Part shown: positions 16,936 to 22,125 of the stretch, piece after piece
Position numbering within the stretch: the first letter of the stretch is position 1
How the letters are laid out: the number at the start of each line of letters is the position of its first letter
Assembly: GCA_014885115.2 (NCBI GenBank)
Contig: WKLE02001516.1
Location: 1 to 22,125, forward strand
Length of the DNA: 22,125 nt
From: Asterionellopsis glacialis
Lineage: Eukaryota; Bacillariophyta; Plagiogrammaphyceae; Rhaphoneidales; Asterionellopsidaceae
Reading direction: 5' to 3'
Notes under the pieces: model-generated
What the model was told of the DNA's origin: nothing
Database searches by the model: none
Seen by the model: only the letters and a program-made list of their open reading frames with translations
Made by a program: the position numbers and the translations under genes

Positions 16936-18744
16936 TCAATTACTTGTGTCTGCACTGCTGGATTGAATAGTTGTGTTTTTAGTAGCCACCGCATCCTCGA
17001 CAATAGGTTGTAACACATTATTCCTATCTTGGTTGATATTGTCAATGTCATTTTTGCCGTCATCAACATCTGCATCGTCGAAAGGTAAAATTTCGGTTTC
17101 GTTGTTGTTTCTAGCACTGCTACTGGTAGAATTTTCTTTCCTTTCTTCTTCAGTAGTATTCTTTGGTACATCAGCTACCTGGTCATCTTCCGGTGCTTCA
17201 ATTAGATCATTTGCTATTCGTGCCGCTTCCATATTATCCATAATCATTAAGGCATTACTCTCCAGTTCCTTTGTATTATTATGGCTAGGGTCTTTGTGTG
17301 TTGTTCTGTACAAGGCTAATTCTTGCATACGTTGTCTGAAAGCTTCTTGTTCTTTTAACTTTTCATCATTAGTGTCGCTGCTTTCTGCATCAGTAGACAA
17401 ACGTGAAAACCAACTACCGTAATATGATCGTTTCTTAGGCTTGGGTTTATCACAAGATGTTTCTTTGACAACTGTTACACGCAATTCGTCACAATGCTTC
17501 GAGAACCATGATCGATATGGTACAGTTAAGCCTAAACATGTAAAGACCCAAAACATATGCTTACGAAATAATTTGGATGATATACCATGATGATATCGGG
17601 ATTTATCTGTGCGCACCGCCAACAATCGACGTTGAAAACCATCAATATGTATATCTGTTGAGAATTCAGCGTATTCATCTTGTTGTCCGTGTTGTGTGAC
17701 AAAATTTGTTTGTTGTTGAAAGTAATCTTGTCTCGTCTTGGCATTTTCCAAAACTAATAATTTGGATAGTACAATCTTGGTAAATGGTGCCACAGCCGCC
17801 GTAGCAGTTTTAGCATTCGCAGTAGATGGTGCACGTTTCCAAACACCCGCAGTTGTACTATCACGGCAATTGTTATACTCGTACACCCCTTCATGCTTGT
17901 GTGTTACAACTTTTTTCGTAAAGAGGAATGATGGCGTTATAGGTCCCGAATCATCATTTGAGAGAGGATGACTTTTACGTACCAATCGTTGACACAATTG
18001 TTTCATCAAAGGAAATAACGCAACCAACTTTCGTCGTTCATAATGAAAGGAACGGACTTTCCATGTTACAATCGGTGATTGATTTCTTAATGATTCTATG
18101 AATTCTTCAACACCAACACTATTTCCGTTTTCATTTGCTGGACCAGAGTCTGATGATATAGCATGACTCAAATATTGATGCGTACTACATGTATACGACT
18201 CAATCAAATAAAATATTATAATTGTAATGACAAACCATCGGTTAAAGTCTGGAATTTTCAATATGGTCCATTCCAGTACAAATAAAAGGACAGTAAATGA
18301 CCACGAGGATGCCAATTGTTTCATACCCGTTGCTGTTGTCGTTGCTGCCTTGGCCACCAATAATGGTAATTGATCATGTAATTGATTTGCTACAAAGGAT
18401 AGGACTGCCATAAACAGTATGCAAGAAAGTATCGTTGCCTTGACATGTCGTAATCCTATAGAAATATACGGATCGATACTTGATGATAATGTATTGATTG
18501 ATCCACCTTCCCAATATATTCTAGCTGTTTCCTTGTCAACCAAAGCTGATTCTGCCATAATGGATGCACCTAATCGGCTTAACATGGCATCATTCACTAC
18601 ATTACTATTCATTGTTGTATGACCATTATTGGTATTCCCCGGTATTGACCCAACAGCTGATACAAAAAGAAAATACGAAGATGACGATGTGGACGACAAT
18701 ACTCCAACGAGAAAGCCGAATCGTAGAGCTCTCACATAATGCAT
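16936..18744 (-). CDS. TMEM151-like multi-pass membrane protein
   Basis: A single open frame of 602 residues from the first ATG at 18744; the frame is open further upstream but has no ATG there. A hydrophobic N-terminal segment (FGFLVGVLSS to FLFVSAVGS) may be a signal peptide. Further membrane segments are at about 100-119, 148-165, 170-182 and 397-411. Between them are the features of the TMEM151 family: the Y-T-C-S-T-H-Q-Y-L-S segment, SPIVTWKVRSFHYE, KKVVTH, a CRDST segment, then LSKLLVLENAKTRQDYFQQQ, DGFQRRLL, and LTVPYRSWF in the last helix. The C-terminal 170 residues are hydrophilic and Asp/Glu/Asn-rich. TMEM151 proteins have no established biochemical role, so none is assigned. It is divergent with the M41 protease gene, sharing a 441-bp promoter region. 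Confidence 0.8.
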   Translation of the reverse strand: MHYVRALRFGFLVGVLSSTSSSSYFLFVSAVGSIPGNTNNGHTTMNSNVVNDAMLSRLGASIMAESALVDKETARIYWEGGSINTLSSSIDPYISIGLRHVKATILSCILFMAVLSFVANQLHDQLPLLVAKAATTTATGMKQLASSWSFTVLLFVLEWTILKIPDFNRWFVITIIIFYLIESYTCSTHQYLSHAISSDSGPANENGNSVGVEEFIESLRNQSPIVTWKVRSFHYERRKLVALFPLMKQLCQRLVRKSHPLSNDDSGPITPSFLFTKKVVTHKHEGVYEYNNCRDSTTAGVWKRAPSTANAKTATAAVAPFTKIVLSKLLVLENAKTRQDYFQQQTNFVTQHGQQDEYAEFSTDIHIDGFQRRLLAVRTDKSRYHHGISSKLFRKHMFWVFTCLGLTVPYRSWFSKHCDELRVTVVKETSCDKPKPKKRSYYGSWFSRLSTDAESSDTNDEKLKEQEAFRQRMQELALYRTTHKDPSHNNTKELESNALMIMDNMEAARIANDLIEAPEDDQVADVPKNTTEEERKENSTSSSARNNNETEILPFDDADVDDGKNDIDNINQDRNNVLQPIVEDAVATKNTTIQSSSADTSN

Positions 18745-19185
18745 ATTTTTTCTGACGGAAGACTGTCTTTCAAAGTTAAGAAGCGAAAGACTGAAAGGAT
18801 GGTCAAGCGATGTAGTGACAGTCTTGGTAGGAAGTTGGTTACACTGTGTGTGTTTTGTCAGATGAATGGGATCGACGTTGAAACAGAGATTCACCCAGAA
18901 GGTGCCATGTGTCCAATTTTTGACCAATTTGCTCAGAAGTTGATCTTCCACTGCCAATCTTGAAATCTTTCATCACATCATCTGTTATCTAAAGTCATTA
19001 GGGTTTCGGACTAATCCTAGCTAGAGGTCCTAATTTATCAGAAGAGACGTACTCTCTACTAGAGGTACTGGTAGTCTGCGTCGTTTTTAAGTATCCTTTT
19101 CCCGCGAAGAACACATCGTCAGTGTCAACCGAGTCAAGAAATTGAAAATGTTTTCATCACACAAGATTTCTATTACAGTATCATC
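18745..19185. other. Divergent promoter region between the TMEM151-like and M41 genes
   Basis: This 441-bp region separates two divergent start codons. Its left two-thirds is open on both strands but has no ATG-initiated protein with recognisable motifs. Its right part (19021-19111) is the left arm of the inverted repeat that also occurs beyond the M41 gene, so that arm probably contains or abuts the M41 promoter. Confidence 0.55.
19021..19111 (+). repeat. Left arm of a long inverted repeat flanking the M41 gene
   Basis: The core 19060-19111 matches the reverse complement of 20813-20864 at 47 of 52 positions without gaps. It includes TAGAGGTACTGGTAGTCTG and AAGTATCCTTTT. A second shared block, CCTAATTTATCA (19029-19040), lies farther out at a slightly different distance. 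The arm ends 75 bp before the M41 start codon. Confidence 0.85.
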
Positions 19186-20577
19186 ATGATGATATTAACT
19201 TCCTTTCTTATCGTTGTCTTGACGGTAGTACAGTCAACATCAATTCTGGCATTTGTGCCGAGAACTGCGGCACCTATCAATAATTATTACAAGAACAAAG
19301 CTTTCTTGCAGAAAACAACTGCACGTACTACTACGACGACTACACATGGTTTTCGTAGAGTGACAATAAAGCATAATCACAATCCTATCAACATTCTTTC
19401 TCTTGTCAAAGAAGATCAACAATTAGAAGTTTTATTAGATGAAAATAATATCGATGGTGCTCTTCAATATTTACAACTACTGCGAAAGGATGGAAATCAA
19501 TCTGCGTCAAGAAAAATCCCATATTCCTTGGCTTCGAAACTTATAACGTTGGCAGCAACAACAACGGCAACAACCGAAGAAATTGGAATGAATGTCCCAT
19601 TAATAGGAGAAACTGCAAAGATCATTAAAGATCCTATAGGCGGTGGTGAATATACAGCAAAAGAATTGGTTGGTTCAAATACTAGCAATAATGCTTCATC
19701 GACTGGAAGTAAACTTGTAAGTCCAATACAAGAACAACGTCTGGTTCAATCTTATACATTACTAAAAGATATGGGTGTAGGTGAAAGTTTATTTCAAAGC
19801 AAAAATGTTCGTGATCTTGTATTACCTACCGGATCAGGGTGTAGTATAGAACAACTTGAACGATATACAGAATTGCCATTAAAATCATTCCGACCCAATC
19901 CTACTATAGCACGTCTGTATTGGCTAGGAGCCGTGGGTACAGTTTTGCTTGAAATTATTATAGCACAAGTACTTCATATATCACCACAACCATTATTTGG
20001 TGCAACATTTGCAGCTTTATTTGTCGATCAATTATTAGGTGGTGCCTATAGTGAATTAATCATGTGGACTCTCTTTCCTCAAATGAAAGATCGTGTGATC
20101 CATCATGAGGCAGGACATTTACTTGTAGCACATCTTTTGGGTTGTCCTGTACAATCAATAACATTAGGAGCTTGGGATGCAATATCCAAAGATTCAAACA
20201 CTGACGGGCAACGACTCATTGGTGCTGGAACTAGTTTCTTTGATCCGGATTTGAATGAAGCCAGTATGAAGGGTCTTATCACGAGGTCGATAGTTGATCG
20301 GTACAGTGTAATTCTGATGGCAGGTATTGCAGCTGAAGCCCTATGCTTTGGCGAAGCAGAGGGTGGCTCTGACGATGAAAAGTCTCTTACGGAATTCTTA
20401 TCTGAAACCGTACAAGTAAACCAAAACATACCAGAACAAGCAAGATGGGCAGCCACAAATGCTCTCACTCTGTTGAAAGAAAATCGTGATGCATATGAAA
20501 GGCTCGTTACAGCTTTACAAAAAGGGGGTAATGCAAATATTGGTACCATCATGATGGCTTTAGAAGGATATGAATAA
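19186..20577 (+). CDS. Plastid-targeted FtsH-like M41 metalloprotease without AAA domain
   Basis: A single exon of 463 residues starting at the first of two adjacent ATGs. The N-terminus is a signal peptide (ILTSFLIVVLTVVQSTSILA) with cleavage before FVPRTAAP, then a Thr/Lys/Arg-rich transit region: the diatom plastid signal. Hydrophobic helices at about 243-280 are followed by RVIHHEAGHLLVAHLLGCPV, whose HEXXH (H307, E308, H311) is the zinc site of peptidase family M41. AGIAAEALCFGEAEGGSDD (about 378-397) matches the family's downstream segment, with D396 or D397 as likely third ligand. There is no Walker A/B or SRH, so it is not a full FtsH. Similar AAA-less plastid M41 proteins exist in plants (VIR3 type, membrane-bound, needed for chloroplast development). 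Targets are unknown. The inverted repeat on both sides is unusual for an ordinary gene. Confidence 0.85.
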   Translation: MMILTSFLIVVLTVVQSTSILAFVPRTAAPINNYYKNKAFLQKTTARTTTTTTHGFRRVTIKHNHNPINILSLVKEDQQLEVLLDENNIDGALQYLQLLRKDGNQSASRKIPYSLASKLITLAATTTATTEEIGMNVPLIGETAKIIKDPIGGGEYTAKELVGSNTSNNASSTGSKLVSPIQEQRLVQSYTLLKDMGVGESLFQSKNVRDLVLPTGSGCSIEQLERYTELPLKSFRPNPTIARLYWLGAVGTVLLEIIIAQVLHISPQPLFGATFAALFVDQLLGGAYSELIMWTLFPQMKDRVIHHEAGHLLVAHLLGCPVQSITLGAWDAISKDSNTDGQRLIGAGTSFFDPDLNEASMKGLITRSIVDRYSVILMAGIAAEALCFGEAEGGSDDEKSLTEFLSETVQVNQNIPEQARWAATNALTLLKENRDAYERLVTALQKGGNANIGTIMMALEGYE

Positions 20578-20634
20578 TAAATAAATACTGATTCTTCAAA
20601 TGCAATATTGGAAAACACGAGAAAGTGCCATATT

Positions 20635-20660
20635 TTGTTTGTTTGTTTGTTTGTTTGTTT
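20635..20660. repeat. (TTTG)n microsatellite in the 3' flank of the M41 gene
   Basis: About six TTTG units lie 58 bp after the M41 stop codon, in the mRNA sense. The unit and sense orientation are the same as the tract following the GRAM-VASt stop codon. Confidence 0.85.
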
Positions 20661-20812
20661 TCAGTGTAGTCATTCTGGTTGCAATTTTCAGAGAGAAAAG
20701 TGTCTACACTACAAGGCGATAATACTGCAAGGTCAAACAGATTTCATCTTGATTTTTATTTGATAGATAGTTCTCTGCATTGTTATGGTACAATAGAAGC
20801 TCAACCACTTAC

Positions 20813-20907
20813 TTCTCCGCGGAAAAAGGATACTTATGAACGACACAGACTACCAGTACCTCTAGAGTAGTAGGACTAGTATTACAGGAATGATAAATTA
20901 GGGCTAG
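20813..20907 (-). repeat. Right arm of a long inverted repeat flanking the M41 gene
   Basis: The core 20813-20864 is the inverted copy of 19060-19111 (47/52). The outer block TGATAAATTAGG (20891-20902) is the inverted copy of 19029-19040. It lies 236-330 bp beyond the M41 stop codon, so the two arms enclose the whole gene. Confidence 0.85.
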
Positions 20908-21017
20908 ACCTGAAGATGGGGTCTACTGTATCAGTAAACAAGAAAGTGATGGAGAAGAACAGCAAAACGAACATTCGTTGCAATGCACAACAAAAAATTA
21001 TCAAAAGAAATTTATTT

Positions 21018-22125
21018 TTATTCTTCTTCAGCAGGGATAAATTCTTGCAAAACTTGAGGTGATTCTCGTAAGAAAAAATATATAGCATTCAAATGTTCCA
21101 TATCAATAGCATGGAAGTCTTTTTGTCTTTGGAGATCTTGTTCATGTTGAATTAGTTTCTTCTTTTTGCTGTGATCTTTTTTAGATAATAATGATGATGT
21201 AGTGGATCCTCCTTTTTCTTGTTTGGGACCAACACCATCACGACCAGTGGTAGTGGTAAAAGAAGAAATATTTTTGAATGTTTTTGTGTTTGTATGCAAA
21301 AAAGTGTTACTGCATGCTGCTAGTTGGAAGGCATAAAGTTGAGTTGGACCATGTATGCGTGTTGCAGCTTCAGGATCCTTATCCCAAATGAATCTTATAA
21401 GATCATGATCGGTTTCATTATAATCCTTACAGGTGTGTTTTTTTTTTTTCGGTGATTTTGCCTTGGTCACTTCCTTCTTGATCGTTTCATGATGAATAAT
21501 CGCCAAGTGAAGTGGAAGTTCACCTTGGTGAGTATAATGTCGTACACATTCTGGATATTTCTCAACTAAATATTGAATTGATTCGAACTTCTTATTACTT
21601 TGGATAGAAAGGTGCAAAGGGAGTTCACCTTGACAATTGGAATGTTGAAGAGCTTTAGAATTCTGATTTACCAAGTACTGTATCAAGTCCACAGGGGTTG
21701 GACATTCTCCTGGAGTATTTTCATTATTATCACAATCATTATCTGTATCGTCATCTTGTTCACAACTGGTAGTGGATAGACCTTCACTAATCGAATCATG
21801 TCGTAATGTATTACATCGGATGACCAAATTACGTTCAAAGCATGTTTCTGTTGCATTGCATACATAATGTAACAATAAATTCCCATCCCTATCGGGAACA
21901 TGAAGTCTCTCCTTTTGATAACAACCATTTTGTAAAATATATTGTAGTAGTGGTGATGAAAATTTCCCTAATAAGTGTGCACATGCAATTGTAGCTTGGA
22001 GTAAACAATACCAATAACCTTCCAAATAAACCAATGAAGAAGAGGAGGAGGGTCTTGGGGAGCAATCATGATTACCATTATCATGATTATTGTTCTGTGC
22101 ATATTCAAGTACTTTTTGTTTGTTT
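21018..22125 (-). CDS. Ankyrin-repeat protein (3' part)
   Basis: The frame stays open to the right edge without a convincing ATG, so the N-terminus lies outside the window; about 368 residues are visible. Ankyrin-type units include GNLLLHYVCNA, CQGELPLHLSIQSNK with FESIQYLVEKYPECV, and HQGELPLHLAIIHHE. A later unit with DLIRFIWDKDPEAA and YAFQLAACSN also fits. The LPLH plus 'YLVEKYPE' style is typical of the large ankyrin families of diatoms and other stramenopiles. An Asp/Asn-rich insertion interrupts the first repeats, and a Lys-rich coiled-coil-like tail (SKKKKLIQHEQDLQRQKD) leads to the end. Ankyrin repeats mediate protein binding; no catalytic domain is visible and no specific role can be given. 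It converges with the M41 gene. Confidence 0.75.
   Translation of the reverse strand, partial: NKQKVLEYAQNNNHDNGNHDCSPRPSSSSSLVYLEGYWYCLLQATIACAHLLGKFSSPLLQYILQNGCYQKERLHVPDRDGNLLLHYVCNATETCFERNLVIRCNTLRHDSISEGLSTTSCEQDDDTDNDCDNNENTPGECPTPVDLIQYLVNQNSKALQHSNCQGELPLHLSIQSNKKFESIQYLVEKYPECVRHYTHQGELPLHLAIIHHETIKKEVTKAKSPKKKKHTCKDYNETDHDLIRFIWDKDPEAATRIHGPTQLYAFQLAACSNTFLHTNTKTFKNISSFTTTTGRDGVGPKQEKGGSTTSSLLSKKDHSKKKKLIQHEQDLQRQKDFHAIDMEHLNAIYFFLRESPQVLQEFIPAEEE

Larger units (their letters stand above)
20578..21017. other. Convergent intergenic region
   Basis: This is the 3' flank shared by the M41 gene and the ankyrin gene. It contains a (TTTG)n microsatellite, the right arm of the inverted repeat and otherwise AT-rich DNA. 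An open frame at 20679-20870 has no motif and overlaps the inverted repeat, so it is not called. Confidence 0.55.

Noticed and set aside
20679..20870. Open frame of 63 codons on the + strand after the M41 gene
   Set aside because: It is short, has no motif and runs through the right arm of the inverted repeat.
1..22125. tRNA or rRNA genes, CRISPR arrays, bacterial operons
   Set aside because: No T-loop/B-box consensus, conserved rRNA core, regularly spaced direct repeats with unique spacers, or polycistronic organisation was seen by eye on either strand; a covariance-model search could still find a divergent RNA gene.

Overview
The window is nuclear DNA of a photosynthetic eukaryote, most likely a diatom or a close stramenopile relative. 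The genes are interrupted by short GT-AG introns of 85-240 bp, and intergenic DNA is AT-rich. Two proteins (a transporter at 9413-11221 and a metalloprotease at 19186-20577) start with a signal peptide followed directly by phenylalanine (ASFVSP and LAFVPR). This is the ASAFAP-type bipartite plastid-targeting signal of algae with red-derived secondary plastids. Long Asp/Glu, Gln, Asn, Thr and Ser runs are typical of such proteomes. No bacterial, viral or organellar gene organisation is visible.

Layout from left to right: (1) 3' part of an Rmt2-like arginine methyltransferase (+, cut by the left edge); (2) a two-exon GRAM-VASt membrane protein of the Aster/Lam sterol-transfer type (-, 2930-1285); (3) a five-exon RAD16-type SNF2/RING repair translocase with an N-terminal PARP-type zinc finger (+, 3637-8697); (4) a two-exon plastid-targeted MFS transporter (+, 9413-11221); (5) an ankyrin-J-domain protein (-, 13654-11279); (6) about 3 kb of gene-poor DNA (13.7-16.9 kb) with a long hairpin, terminal-inverted-repeat-like sequences, an AGTACC microsatellite and a Cys-rich gene spread over several frames; (7) a TMEM151-like membrane protein (-, 18744-16936); (8) a plastid-targeted M41 metalloprotease lacking an AAA domain (+, 19186-20577), flanked by a long inverted repeat; (9) an ankyrin-repeat protein (-, cut by the right edge).

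The genes form no obvious pathway. They alternate between convergent pairs (1/2, 4/5, 8/9) and divergent pairs (2/3, 7/8). The exon structures were worked out by hand from splice consensus, reading phase and continuity of conserved motifs. The most unusual points are the PARP-finger/RAD16 architecture with a RING that lacks its canonical histidine, the 52-bp (47/52 identical) inverted repeat around the M41 protease gene, and the decayed or multi-frame Cys-rich locus beside mobile-element-like inverted repeats.
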